A stretch of 64,000 nucleotides of DNA from Hansfordia pulvinata (taxonomy: Eukaryota; Ascomycota; Sordariomycetes; Xylariales): assembly GCA_006538405.1 (NCBI GenBank), contig BJKQ01000007.1, positions 868,001 through 932,000 of the forward strand. Reading direction: 5' to 3'. Position numbers and translations under genes: made by a program. This document shows, in pieces, positions 1 through 10,877 of this stretch. The stretch's first letter is position 1; every line of letters begins with the position of its first letter. The notes under the pieces are model-generated. The model had not been told where the DNA came from and did not search any database. It saw nothing but the letters and a program-made list of their open reading frames with translations.

Positions 1-1076
1 ACTGCCGGCGAGTACCTGGCATGGGTAGGGTAGGGTAGGTCTGCCGTGGCTCTCCTCGGCTCCCCATGTTACATGGCGCCTGTTCTGGGCAAACCGGTCA
101 GGACGTTTGTGCGAGTACATACCTCCCCGGGCCGGCAGGGAGGGAGCGCAGTCGTCCGGCCCCTCCTCGGCTCGTCAGATTACATATCTGCTGCTGTGTC
201 GGTTCTCTACGGACGATCCACTGTCGAAGGAGATCAGCTTCAAGACATGTATGGTCTCTGTTATTGTTGTTGTGGTTGTGGACCACGAGGCCAGCCTCAA
301 AATGTCCGTAGCAGGTCTGTGGTCGATGAAGGAAGACAAGCTCGCCGGAGCATCTGTCTGGCCTCTGGGCTGATGCGGACCCTTCAAGGGGAGCCGCGCT
401 GGCGCTTCCCGGGCCGCTGGAAAGAGGCCCGGGTCAAGCATCGCGGATACTGGACAACTCGCCCGTTACCTGTCCTGATGCTGGTTTCTCGCATTGATCT
501 GGGCTATCAAGGACCACATTTTGCTTCCCGTGGAATCAGTTTGAGGGTGAGGTTTCGGGACTTGTCAATCAGTCCCCCGCTGGGCGAGGAGCATTTTCTA
601 AACTTGCCGTGCACTCGGGGAGAACCTCTTGTTTATCATGCTGTAGACAAAGTTCAAGTTCCTGCGCGCTTTCTCGTAAGTCAGGTACACATCCGAGATC
701 CGTCTCGAGATACCAATGTTCCCAGTGCGATATCTCACACGCCGTGTGGCTTTGGTGACTCAACCACATCATAACCCCCCCTCCTTCCTCCCTCCCCACG
801 ACGTCAAGTTGACAACCCGATGCCGTTTCGCCAAAGTTTGCGCGTTTTGCGAGCATCTTTGCAAGTCGACCCTCCCGAGCCTCCTCAGCTGAACGCGCAA
901 GCAAAACAACGACTCGGGCTATCCGGTCGGCTTCGAGGCTCGCGAGCCAGTGCCCACGACGACGGCACTACATGCGTCCGGTCGGCTTGGAGAAAAACTT
1001 GGTGGTGGTATCATTTCTATTCTCGTTTGCGTAGACAAAAGTGTTACAAAGTAGCTGACAGCATTCAGCAGCGCCA
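1..1076. other. Left-edge intergenic sequence, no supported gene
   Basis: I see no protein with family character here on either strand. A 242-codon frame at 46-774 has cysteine-rich, random-looking composition and no recognisable motif, so I treat it as chance. A short run of GGGTA units at about 23-40 is not the TTAGGG telomere repeat. The right part should hold the 3' flank of the minus-strand gene that ends at 1077. Confidence 0.5.
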
Positions 1077-3063
1077 TCACGCACCAAGCCGACCACCCCG
1101 CGCCTCCCTCGCCCGCCGCAGAGCCCGCTCGACGACCTCCCGGCCCGCGGGCCCGTGGACCGCGTCGGTCCACATGAGCCCCGAGAGCAGCATGTCGCGC
1201 GCGGCGCGCCACGAGCCGATCCCCAGGGCTGCCACCTCGGCGCGGACCGCCTCGTCGAGGAGCGCTTCGTCTCCACCCGGCGGGCTCGCCGGCGCCGAGG
1301 CGGCAGCTAGGGCTAGGTACACCCACAGGCGCAGCAGGGGCGGGGCCTCCTCGCTCAGCGCCACCGCCCGCCTTCTCCTCCTCTGCTCCTGCTCCTCGCC
1401 GCCCCCGCCCCGCCCCCGAAGAGGCCGCAGCGCAGGCGCTCGGCGACGGCGGCGCGGCTGGGGTCGTGGATGGTGGCGGCCGCGTCCCTCTCGCTCCCGC
1501 TGCTGCTGCCGAGGTACACGGAGACGGTGTAGGCCAGAAGGCCCAGGCGGACGGCGCCGTTGATGCCTTCGTCGTTGCTGTCGCCTTCGTCGCTCGCCTC
1601 CTCGAGGTGGAGCAGCCGGTACAGCGCGGAGACCATGGCCTCGTGGGCGAGGCTGGGGCGCACGGCGCGGCCGGTCTGGGCGGCGAGGTTGACGAGGCGC
1701 GAGAGGCGGCGCGCGTCGCGCCAGACGGCCTGGAGGCGGGGCCCCAGGCGGGCGGCGACAAAGGCGGAGGCGGCCTGTGCTGGAGCCGTTGGTGGTGGGC
1801 TGGCGGAGGGGGAGGAAAGGGGAAGAGAAGAAGAGGAAGGGGAAGTATGACCGGCATCACTGTTGTTCCCCGGGGAGGGCGCGGCGTCTTGTTCGTCGGC
1901 GGCCAAGTAGGGTGCCCACGAGGTCGTGTCCCGGAAGAAGCGCGGCCTCGTGCCGAAGCGTAGGGCGATACCGAGGTCCGCTCTTTTTTTGTTTCTCATC
2001 TCCGTCAGTTCTACTACTTGCCATCTTTTAGGGAGATAACGCAAGGGGCTTGCGTGTAGAATGGATGTACGCACCTGCAAATCTTGCGCTGTATGCGGTG
2101 GTGCTTGTGGCTCAGGGCGCCGAGGCCACCCCTGGCGTCGACGATGCGGCTCAGGCCGTCGGCGTGGCGCAGCGCGGCGCCCTCGTCGCCCATGTCGCGA
2201 GCGGCGCCGGCCAGCAGGGCGACGACGAGGATGGTGGAGTCGGAGACAGCGTGGGCCGGGTCTGGATCGGCGAGGCGGCAGCGCAGGAGCTCGAGGGTCC
2301 TGGACAGGTGGGCGGTCGCCCGGATTCCCAGCTGGTGGTGGTGCTGTCTCTCATGACCTCTGCTTCCTGCGGTGGCCGCAGCAGCGACGACGGCATCGGT
2401 GAAGCTCTGGGTCAGGAATATGATCATGTGGAGGCACAGGCTGTCCGAGGTCAGGTAGGCGAGGTGGTCGCGGTCCGGGGCGGCGACCTGGGAGCAGGCC
2501 TCGGCGGGGTCGAGGGCGTGGCGCTGGTAGGTGAGGACTGCCGGGGGCTGTAATGAATAAGGTGTCTCTACTGTCATAGTGGGAGAGGGAATATGTGTCT
2601 TTCTCCATCCCATCTCCTGGCCCTAACTGTCTGTCTGTCTGTCTGCCTGGCCATCGCTTTTGCTTTCTTCTCTCTCTGTTCTTCGGCGACACTTACATGA
2701 GTGGACGGCGCGCAGCATGTAGGGCCGCATGGGCTCACCAAAGTCGAAGAGGGCCAGGTCCGGGCAGAGGGGGCGGGCCGGGGGCTTCCAGGCGGAGGCG
2801 CGGGTCAGGTCCATGCTGGGCAGTAGGCCGACGTCGGGCAGGTCCTCGTGCGGGTTGACCCATGATTTGTACGGCGTGGTTGCGGCGGTAGCATCACCAA
2901 CGACAGCGGTAGTCGTAGCGGCAGGGCCGTCTCGCCTCTTCTTGTTGCTGCCGCGGGCGGCGGTCCGGGCGCGTAGGACGTGACTGCGGATGCGTTTGCG
3001 GTCGGCGGGGCCGGGGCGGGGCGAGCTGGAAGAGACTATGAACTCGAGCTCGACGGCGGCCAT
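1077..3063 (-). CDS. Fungal transcription-factor-like protein (PF11951-type, no zinc cluster)
   Basis: Exons read 3063-2697, 2537-2075 and 1982-1077. The first intron has a GTAAGT donor. The third exon joins after AG to give ICRADL followed by GTRPRFFRDTTSW. The N-terminus has the typical RIRSHVLRA block, and the middle exon carries LTYQRHALDP and an alpha-helical region (SDSTILVVALLAG). These are hallmarks of the large fungal family of transcription-factor-like proteins, often labelled tachykinin family, that lack a Zn2Cys6 domain. The frame breaks between about 1370 and 1470: upstream the frame reads VAERLRCGLFGGG, downstream LLRLWVYLALAAAS. No GT-AG intron fits. Adding one base makes the total 1737 nt, an exact 578-residue protein. 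Family assignment is from remembered patterns; the regulated genes are unknown. Confidence 0.7.
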
Positions 3064-3770
3064 GTTTATCTGTTGAGTGATGGGAGTCCCCGGTGGGTGC
3101 GTGGGCCGTTTCGCGAGCAGCATGGGGACAAGAGATGGCTTGGGTTTCTTGGAGGGGCCGGCGCTGCGGCTGAGGATCGTTCCGTCGTATCGTGTCGTGG
3201 CTGTAAGCCGCGTACTCGTAGGGGCACTGCACTCACTCGCAGGCCGGAGATAACCGGGATGGTCACGATCCCGGCCCCGGATCGAAGAGTGGTCAGTGGC
3301 AGGCAGGCGGCGAGTAGAAATGGGAGGAAATGGTGGGATTCGGACGCCAAGAGCCGTTGAATGCCCCGGACGGGTTAGAGCCGATTTTCCTTCTCACGAG
3401 TGCGGGAGCCGCAGTCGTGAAGTGGGCGTTGGGTTCTTGCCGAAAAGGGTTGCTCAGCAGGTCTTGGCGCTCGCTCGAGGTGGGTCCCCTCTTGTCTTCT
3501 TCAGTTATAATTGTGATGGATATGGATCTGAGGTAGATATACGTACTCGTGCAGCAGTTGATGAGGTGAGGTGAGGTATCAATGTAGGCCATGGACAGAA
3601 GGGACGCACATGTACGCGGCGGATAGACTCAAATCGAGGTATATAAAGTCCAACCAGTTCTCTCTCGATTTGGTGGTCTTGATTCACCTCTCTATCCTCA
3701 TCTCTTCGAGCCTCGGAATCTTTGTCCCTCCTTCAACTTGTCTCGTCTCATCCCGCAACCCACTTCAACC
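3064..3770. other. Divergent promoter region between transcription-factor-like gene and SDR
   Basis: About 700 bases separate the two divergent starts. No gene is seen. The right half is the promoter and leader of the dehydrogenase, with a TATA box at 3640 and a pyrimidine-rich stretch before its ATG. A GTACTCGTA-type word occurs at about 3195 and 3542. Confidence 0.5.
3640..3647 (+). promoter_or_regulatory. TATA box of the SDR gene
   Basis: TATATAAA lies 124 bases upstream of the ATG at 3771 and is followed by a CT-rich leader (TCTCTC, CCTCTC), the usual arrangement for a well-expressed filamentous-fungal promoter. The function is inferred from position. Confidence 0.55.
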
Positions 3771-5148
3771 ATGGCCATTCCTTCATCGTCACCATCACCG
3801 CCGGCCGTGACGGCCTCCAGAGCCATGGGACCCAGCCCCCAGAGCTTGGGTGCCATGTTCATCCAGAACCAGTTCCGCACCTCCATCCCCGTCCCCGGCC
3901 CCAGCACCGACCTCGCCCACCAGACCGCCATTGTCACCGGCGCCAACTCGGGCATGGGCTTCGAGTGCTGCAAGCTGCTTTTGGCCGCCGGCCTGTCCCG
4001 CCTCGTCATGGCCGTCCGCTCCCCCGAGCGCGGCGACGAGGCCGCCGCCCGCCTGCGCTCCCTGTTCCCCGCCTCCGCCGCCTCGATCGAGGTCTGGCAG
4101 CTCGACATGGAGAGCTACGAGTCCATACAGGCGTTTGCACGCCGCTGCGACGAGCTCCTCGACCGCATCGAATACGTCGTCCTCAACGCCGGCCTGGCCA
4201 GCCTGCCCTTCCGCCTGTCCCCCGCCACCGGCCACGAGGTCGACGTCCAGGTCAACTACCTCGGCACCCTCCTGCTCGCCATCCTGCTGCTTCCCATCCT
4301 CAAGGCCAAGGGGAGAAGGCAGTCTACTGCTCACACCAGCACTGGAGAGACTGGTTCGCCTTCTGCTACTACCACCAAGACTTCCCCTTCCGCTACCACC
4401 GCGCACCGCGCCCCCCGCCTGACCATCGTGAGCTCCCTGACCGCCCGCCACGCCAAGCTGCCGAACCGCGACGCCCGGCCCCTCCTCCCCTCCTTCGACA
4501 CCCCCGCCGCTGCCGAGTCCTCCCCGGGGTCCACCTCTTGGTCCGTCTCCCAGGACCGCTACGGGACCTCCAAGCTGCTGACCCAGATGGCCGTCGAGCG
4601 CATTGCCTCCGACTGCCTCTCCCCGCGCGACGTCGTCCTCAGCCTCGTCGAGCCGGGGCTGACGCGCGCCACCGGCCTGGGGCGCGACCTGGGCGGGGGT
4701 TGCGTCGTCAAGGGCCTCGTGGGCGGCGCCATGCGCCTGGTCGCCCGGGACCCCGTCCAGGGCGCTGCGACTTACTACGACGCCCTGGTCGGACAGGGAG
4801 ACGAGTCGCATGGGTGCTTTGTTATGAACTGTCAAGTCGCTTCGTGAGTTTTCTTTTTAGCTTCTTCCTGTCTCTCTCTCTAAGAAGTCTCTTCTCATCT
4901 CCATTGCTGTTTTTTTTGCTAACTTTCCACCTCCCTCCAGATACGCCGACTTCATGTACAGACCCGAGGCGCGACGCTTCGCCGACGACCTATGGGACGA
5001 GACGATGGACGAGCTCGCCTTCGCGCGGCCTAGGGAGATCCTGGACGGGATGCGGCGGGCGCGGGTCGGCGGGAAGGCTCGTGACGAGATTCTAAACCCA
5101 TACGTGTGGAGGACAAACTGGGTGCGTGTGTTTGTAGTGTATATATAG
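3771..5148 (+). CDS. Short-chain dehydrogenase/reductase
   Basis: Exons 3771-4843 and 4941-5148 give 426 residues. The ATG at 3771 has an ideal context (CAACCATGG), and the intron has a GTGAGT donor and CTCCAG acceptor. Classical SDR features are present in order: the NAD(P)-binding TGANSGMG near residue 60, the NAG strand end (VVLNAGLA), a conserved Asn in VNYLGT, the serine of IVSSLTAR, and the catalytic YGTSK. The protein is longer than a basic 250-residue SDR because of an N-terminal extension, a Thr/Ser-rich insertion (about 185-210) before the IVSS strand, and a C-terminal tail encoded by exon 2. An Arg at the end of the second beta strand (AVRS) suggests NADP(H), which is inference. 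Substrate unknown; fungal 3-ketosteroid reductase-like SDRs are the closest type I recall. Confidence 0.85.
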
Positions 5149-7295
5149 GACTCTGGGAAGCGGGGGGGATGTTATCGTGATAGCACCGGCGGGATACGCA
5201 GGATGGCGGCCCAAGAGTGCTGAGCCGTGTTGAGCGGGCCGTGTTGGGTTTGCGCCTGGAAGCCGGCGTGCTCTCATCTTCGCCGTCATGCTTATTCGTG
5301 CGGTTTGTATATACCTGCCTTTTGTGCAGCTGGGAGCTTGTGGCGATGTATAGAGCCGGCGAGATCTACTTTACTGCTTTTGTTGGGTCCCTGTTCTCCG
5401 TCGGGTGAGCCCCGTATTACCGACGGGGACCAGGAAAGGTGACGAAGGAGGGCGTATACTGAATTAGAAAGACCCCATGTAGTTAGGTAACATTCGTTGC
5501 TTCCCCTCGGGGACAGCCGCGTTCGCTATTCCGAGGCCGACGCGCCGACTCGGCTCGTGGCACGCCAGCCGGGACACCGGCCGGGCCAACACGATGGAGT
5601 CGAGCACACAAGACGGGGTCATAAGCCTGGGGTGTCCGAGTTGTAGTCATTGCCCGCATGTATCTTGGGCAGGTATGGGATGTGCGGACGCGCACGTCCG
5701 CGGTGTGTGCGTCGAACGGCTTTCGAAAGTCCCGGCATAAAAAGGCCAGGCGGGCCCCCGCGCGCGCCGTCTGGAGATCCCCAACACCCGCGATAAAGAC
5801 TCAGCAACAAACTTCCGTCCGGGGCCCGGTGCCTGCCCGAGTACACGCGGGTCAACCCGAGAGTTGGACGCCGAGGCGGCGCGGTCGAGGGGTGGGGGCG
5901 GCGGCGGCGGCGGCGGCGGAGGTTGGTGGTGGTTCTTCTGGCGCGGCTGACGATGAGAAGACAAGAGGAACGAACAACGGAAGAGGGCTGAAAGAATTAG
6001 GTAAGTAGAAAACGGGCGGCTCAGACAAGGCAGGCAGCTGAGGGGGGGCTTTTCAATGGATGTTATCTTACCTAAGGTAGATGCCTCCTAGGTACATGTA
6101 CGTGGGATGTACCTTGTTCAAGGAAGCCTTGAAAAGGCGGAACCGAGACTTCTAGAGGGCGTGGCGAGAGGTACATATTGGACAGGAGTACAAGGTAACC
6201 AGCCAAAGGAACACGATATTCTTCCTGTGATGTGAGATGCATGGTATTAGCTACCTAAATATATGTACCAGGTAGATGTATGGCTGGCTATGACTGATAT
6301 TTCGTGACTCCGCATCCCTTACTTACAATCTACATACTTCCATCATGGACGAGGACGACTCTAGAATGCCAGTCTAGGCCACACGTAAGTACACAGCATC
6401 GCAGACGCTCGAACACCCGAGGGAAGTCCGGGAGTGGCGCTGGAGCGCAGACAAGACCGAAGCGATGTCAGCCAGCCTCAAGTCCGAAAGACCTTGACTA
6501 CTTCTAGGGACCGGAAAGCAGAAGAGCACGAGACAGTTGGCAAGACGCGCGCGCGTGAGATCTCATGTCCGCGAGCTGTACGTTACGGGCGCACCTTCCT
6601 TGCCATCTTGGAAACGCCCTTCTTTCGGCTTTCTCTCTCTCTGGCCGGTCCGTCTCTTTATCGTTTCCCTTCTTCTTTTCCTTCTCTTCTTTTCTTCCTT
6701 CTCCCCTGTCTCCTCCATTTTCCTCCATCGCCTTTCAAACAGCCGCACACTAGGTTGCCAGCGAATCTCTCGCCAAGCCATCGGGACGGGAAGGTGACGC
6801 CTGGCAGGCAGCCGCGCATCGCGGTGGCGAGAGCCAAGGACCCTCGGTCGGTCAGGTAAGTCAATCAATTGCTTGGATCATTCGCTTGAAGGGAGAAGCT
6901 GAATGGCACTTTTGTTTTCAGGCTGTGGCAAACTAGCAGGCAAGCTGCGCCCTTTTCGCCCTCCCCCCTCCCTTCTCCTTCTCTCGAAGCCTGATTCTTC
7001 CTCTTCCAATTTCTCTTTCTCTCTTTCGTCCGTTACAAGGCCCCAAAGCCTACGGCCGCTCTCCGCCAGGTCGCCCATTCGCCGCCTGTTTTTACCCAGG
7101 TACCAAGGTAGCTTAGGTGTCAGCACAGTTTGCAGAACGAGTTGCGACCCTGCAAACATGCTGTTTTGCCCCCGCCTCAGCCCCTCCCAGAGTGGCGGAC
7201 GAGAAACAAAAAAGAAGAATAAAAAAAGCACACGCGGTTGAACGAGGTCGTCCGGCTAGGCGAATGCCATGCTTGGGGAAATGTCGCCGCGGCAC

Positions 7296-7331
<36 letters not shown>

Positions 7332-7677
7332 CTCCGTGCAGCCAGCCACGAGAGAGATGTCAGCGAGCCCTGGAAACACAGTGCTTTGCTGGACGGCCAT
7401 CGCTGAGCGCCACCCGACCCGCGTATTCCGAGGAGGGACATCCCACCCTAGGTCTCGAAGAGGGCAGGGGAGTAATTGTGGAAAACTACTAAACCTGGAG
7501 GACGGCCCTGTATCATGAGTCTTGTGGTTGCCAGCTCTGTCCCCAACGTCTCGGAGTCTTCACCACCAGACCAGACCAGAAGAGGAACAATCCAAATCCA
7601 TCAGCATTTGCTCGTCCCTTCTTCCCCGCCACGTGACAAGGACTCCCGCGCCGACTCAGACTCAGCCTGACCTGACC
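5149..7677. other. Intergenic sequence with TAGGTACC-type words and a TG repeat
   Basis: No convincing gene. The left part is the 3' flank of the dehydrogenase and the right part the promoter of the SurE-like gene. TAGGTACC-family words occur near 6061-6095 (CTTACCTAAGG, CTAGGTACATG) and near 7095. A GCG-triplet run lies near 5898-5920. Pyrimidine-rich stretches at 6620-6730 and 6955-7030 look like leader-type fungal promoter sequence. A TG dinucleotide repeat is listed separately. Confidence 0.5.
7296..7332. repeat. TG/CG dinucleotide microsatellite
   Basis: About 13 TG units run directly into several CG units. It lies about 350 bases upstream of the SurE-like start, in non-coding sequence. 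Alternating purine-pyrimidine DNA of this kind can adopt Z-form; that is general knowledge and not shown here. Confidence 0.85.
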
Positions 7678-9246
7678 ATGCTGTCGCGGAACGTGGTGCT
7701 CGCGCCGCTCCTCCCCGCCGCCGTGCTGGCCGGCGGGCGGGAGCACAAGATCCGCGTCATGTTCACCAACGACGACGGGTACCGCGTGTGGCCGCTGCAG
7801 GAGGCCTTCCGCTACTTTGCCGAGAGCCTGTCGAGCCGCTACGAGAGCTTCGTCTCGGCCCCCAAGAAGAACGGCTCCGGGAGGGGTATGTAAAACAGAT
7901 GGGAAGCATCATCATCATCACAATCATTGGGGGGGGGGGGGGCTGGTTTCACTTTGGCCTGGACCTCCTCCACCCCCCCCCCCCCCCCCCCCCTCCCCTT
8001 TTGCAATGAAAGACCGCCGGCTAACACACCCCGACTTGACGGAGCAACAGGAAGACACCAGTCCCTCTCCGAGTCGCAGTGGCCGGCCAAGACGGGCACG
8101 ACCGAGGTCGACCAGGCTTACGCGCACAGCGACCGCGTCTGGTGGACGGACGCGGACCCGGTCGACGCGGCGGCCGCGGGGCTGTCGTACGTCAACCGCA
8201 AGATCTTCGGCGGCGGCGGCGGCGGCGGGGAGGACGGCGGCAGCGGCAGCGGCAGGGAGGTCGACCTGGTCATCTCGGGCACCAACAGCGCGCAGAACAC
8301 GGGCGCCTTCACCGTCGCCTCGGGCACCGCCAACAACGCCGCGTACGCCGCCTCCCTGGGCGTCCCCGCCGTGGCCTTCTCCGGCGGCTGGATCGGCGCG
8401 GTCAAGAAGAACTTCCCCTTCTACGACGAGGACCCCCGGAACCACCAGGACCAGCGCGGGGGAGGGGGCCTGGGGGGCAGCCTGCTGGGGAAGCGCCGGT
8501 TCCTGCTCGACGCCGACCCCAAGGCGTACTCGGAGTACTACCGGGAGCAGATTGTCCGGGTGGTCGAGGCGCTGCGCGAGGCGGCCGACGGCAAGGACGA
8601 CGAGAACGACGACAAGAAGAGCAGCGAGAGCAACAACGGCGGAGGCGCTCGCCTGCTTCCGATGACCAAGGACCCGGAGACGGGCCGCGACGTGAGCGTG
8701 TGGCTGAACTGGCAGTTCCCCACGATCCACCCGGACCTGTGCGAGGAGTCCAGCATCCTCAGCAGCGTGCAGCGGCACCACCAGCACCCGGTTGTCCTGG
8801 TCGCCTCGAACCCGCGCAGCGCGCCCTTCCGGACTTGGAAGTCGGGCTCGCCGCCCACCCCGGAAGCCGATCAGACGCGCCTGGGGTACCTGTCCGAAGC
8901 CATGAACGACGCCATCGTCCCGCTGTTCTACTCGACGCAGTACCAGGAGTACGACGCGTCGCGCACGGCGGCGGACGCGGCCAGCTACGCGCGCTGCGAC
9001 CCCCGGGCCGGCCTCCCGCTCGAGCAGGTCGTCATGACGGACCTGCGGATGGCCAGGGGCTGCTACAGCGTGGTGAGCGTCAACGCGGGCTTCCCCGAGG
9101 ACAACTTCGCGGCGGGCCGGGCCAACACCGCCCCCGCCGCCGCCGTGGAGGACGTCAAGCGCCGCCTGGCCAAGGTGCTGACGGGCTGCGACGGCCCCGT
9201 CGAGGCGGCGGTCAAGGCTGCCGTCGTGGGCGAGGCGAAGGAGTGA
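7678..9246 (+). CDS. Secreted SurE-like phosphatase/nucleotidase
   Basis: Exons 7678-7885 and 8051-9246 encode 467 residues. The donor is GTATGT and the acceptor AACAG; the joined codon gives SGRGRHQSLSES. The SurE signature NDDG at residues 31-34 sits right after a hydrophobic N-terminus (VVLAPLLPAAVLA) that looks like a signal peptide, and the second metal-site motif appears as VISGTNSAQNTG. SurE proteins are metal-dependent 5'-nucleotidases/acid phosphatases; in fungi many are extracellular. This copy is longer than bacterial SurE (about 250) because of Gly-rich and Asp/Ser-rich insertions (GGGGGGGED, DDKKSSESNN). The downstream gene is convergent and unrelated. Substrate preference cannot be read from the sequence. 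Confidence 0.82.
7929..7993 (+). repeat. Poly-G and poly-C tracts inside the SurE-like intron
   Basis: The 165-nt intron (7886-8050) contains 14 consecutive G at 7929-7942 and 21 consecutive C at 7973-7993, 30 bases apart on the same strand. The transcript could pair them into a long GC hairpin. Such tracts are also prone to length error in sequencing. Confidence 0.85.
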
Positions 9247-9807
9247 AGAGGAAGAAGAAGAAGAGTGTACACACATGTCAGACGCAACGCACCAAGATCG
9301 GTGTAGAACCCAACCGGGCCAATGTGGTGCTGACTGGAAACCTCACAATGCATGACGGTCCCCTGCCGCCGATGAAGGATGGGCTGACAACTTGGGCTGT
9401 GTGCTGCAGCCTGCAAAGGCAGGGGAGGTTTCTTGGAACGCGCACTCATGCCACCGGTCTGACATCAGCAATGATCTCCCCAGACACAAGGGGGAGGGAA
9501 ACTAGAATATAAGTATCCAAAGAAAGCATCATCATTATATAGCCTGTCCTCGCAGACATTCAAGTCCGGCAAGGATAGATGAGATACCGTACCTAACCAG
9601 TATGAATACACGTCCCCAAACAACGTAGTCCTGCTACACACACATGCACCCATCATGAATGGAAGCAGTTACATAAAAAAACCAAAACGAAAAAAGAGGA
9701 GCCCAAAGCAGTTTGTCCACCCAGCGCCATGCACGATTCCTTGCTTCGCGTCTTCCATCTCGTCGTCATGTCTCTTTCGTGCGTGCCATCGCAGAAAGGA
9801 CGCCCGC
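9247..9807. other. Convergent 3' flanks
   Basis: The two genes on either side end toward each other. Nothing beyond untranslated sequence is seen; a short purine-rich run (GAAGAAGAAG) follows the SurE-like stop. Confidence 0.5.
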
Positions 9808-9954
9808 CTAGTGCTTCCCGTAGGCGCCGCCCTCGATGCACATGCCGTCACAGAGACCGTAGCCCTCGGCTCCGCACTCTGCGTGATTGGGAAAACTGGT
9901 CAGCAAATCTTCGGGTGCCACTTTCTTATAGTATAGGGTGAAGACAGAAAGCGT

Positions 9955-10052
<98 letters not shown>

Positions 10053-10275
10053 AGAAAGGAGACTTACCATCGACCTTGGTGGCGTCCGGGTTGGGCCACT
10101 TGGAGCTGTCCGTCTCGCAGACGTAGTAGATGTTGTTGCAGCCGTCGAACGAGTAGCAGTTGGTCTTGGACGTGTCGGTCCAGTCGTTGCCGTTGGCGGG
10201 CGCGCGGGCCTTGGGCGTGGCCACGGCGGCGGCGGTGGCGGCGAGGGCCAGGGACGAGATGATGGCGAAGCGCAT
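9808..10275 (-). CDS. Small secreted cysteine-rich protein
   Basis: Exons 10275-10068 and 9878-9808 encode 92 residues. The donor is GTAAGT and the acceptor CACGCAG. The N-terminus MRFAIISSLALAATAAAVA is a clear signal peptide. The mature part is polar, with six cysteines (NCYS, GCNN, YVCE, DECG, LCDG, MCIE), so three disulfides are possible, and ends GGAYGKH. Size, signal peptide and Cys count fit the loose class of small secreted cysteine-rich proteins that includes effector candidates and other extracellular proteins. I recognise no named family, and function is unknown. The 189-nt intron is mostly a GA/CT microsatellite. A TATA box lies upstream. Confidence 0.75.
9955..10056. repeat. GA/CT microsatellite in the intron of the small secreted protein
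   Basis: About 100 bases of nearly pure GA dinucleotide, with two interruptions, fill more than half of the 189-nt intron. Read on the minus (gene) strand it is a CT tract between the GTAAGT donor and the acceptor, so it could act as an extended polypyrimidine tract. Confidence 0.9.
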
Positions 10276-10502
10276 TTTGGTGGTTTGTTGTTTGCGGGGA
10301 AGCTGTCAAGTTGAAATAGAGACGAGAGGCAAGAGTCGTAGAGAGAATGAGTTGACGGCCTGCGACAAGACAAGAAGCAAAGTTGAAGAGAGAGAGAGAG
10401 AGAGAGAGAATAGAGGAGAAAGAGAAAGAGCTGGTTGAGTGGTGTTGAGTGTTGAGTGATGTCTCTTCTTCTAGGCTGCGAAAAAGGGAACGAAGCCGGC
10501 AC

Positions 10503-10508
10503 TTTATA
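10503..10508 (-). promoter_or_regulatory. TATA box of the small secreted gene
   Basis: TATAAA on the minus strand (within CTTATAAAGT) lies about 230 bases upstream of the ATG at 10275, followed by a CT-rich leader. This is assigned by position only. Confidence 0.45.
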
Positions 10509-10847
10509 AGACTTTCTCCTAGCCCCCCCCGTCTCCAAATTCCAACCGTGACGGCTACTGCCCCTTGTGACTCGTGATGTCGAGTCGTCGCAGGCACAAC
10601 CAACCAACCGCTCAGTGGCGCTCACTCTCAAAAGCCGGCGGGCCGGTGGGCGCTAGGATCGCACACTAACAACCCCCAAGCCCCGCCAAGAGATTTATAT
10701 ATACCTACATAACGGTACAAGATTATCCCTGCCCATTGGTGGTACGACCGTATTAGGTGCTTAACGGCGTTTACCCCGTCCGAGTATAGGTCAGGCCAGG
10801 TAGCACAGGAGTCGGGCATCCGTCCCGTGGCTCCGTTCTCCAGGCAC

Positions 10848-10877
10848 CGACTCGACTCGACTCGACTCGACTCGACG
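10848..10877. repeat. CGACT pentamer repeat
   Basis: Six perfect tandem copies of CGACT in non-coding sequence. A degenerate array of the same pentamer occurs at 42100-42130. Confidence 0.85.

Noticed and set aside
23..40. GGGTA repeats that could suggest a telomere
   Set aside because: The unit is not TTAGGG, only three copies are present, and ordinary unique sequence continues on both sides.
46..774. 242-codon plus-strand ORF at the left edge
   Set aside because: Random-looking composition, competing frames on both strands, no motif, and no link to a spliced gene.
3738..3770. Upstream in-frame start for the short-chain dehydrogenase
   Set aside because: It begins with TTG; the ATG at 3771 has an ideal context 124 bases after a TATA box.
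7924..9276. 450-codon ORF antisense to the SurE-like gene
   Set aside because: The sense frame has NDDG and SGTN motifs and a consistent intron; the antisense has no motif.
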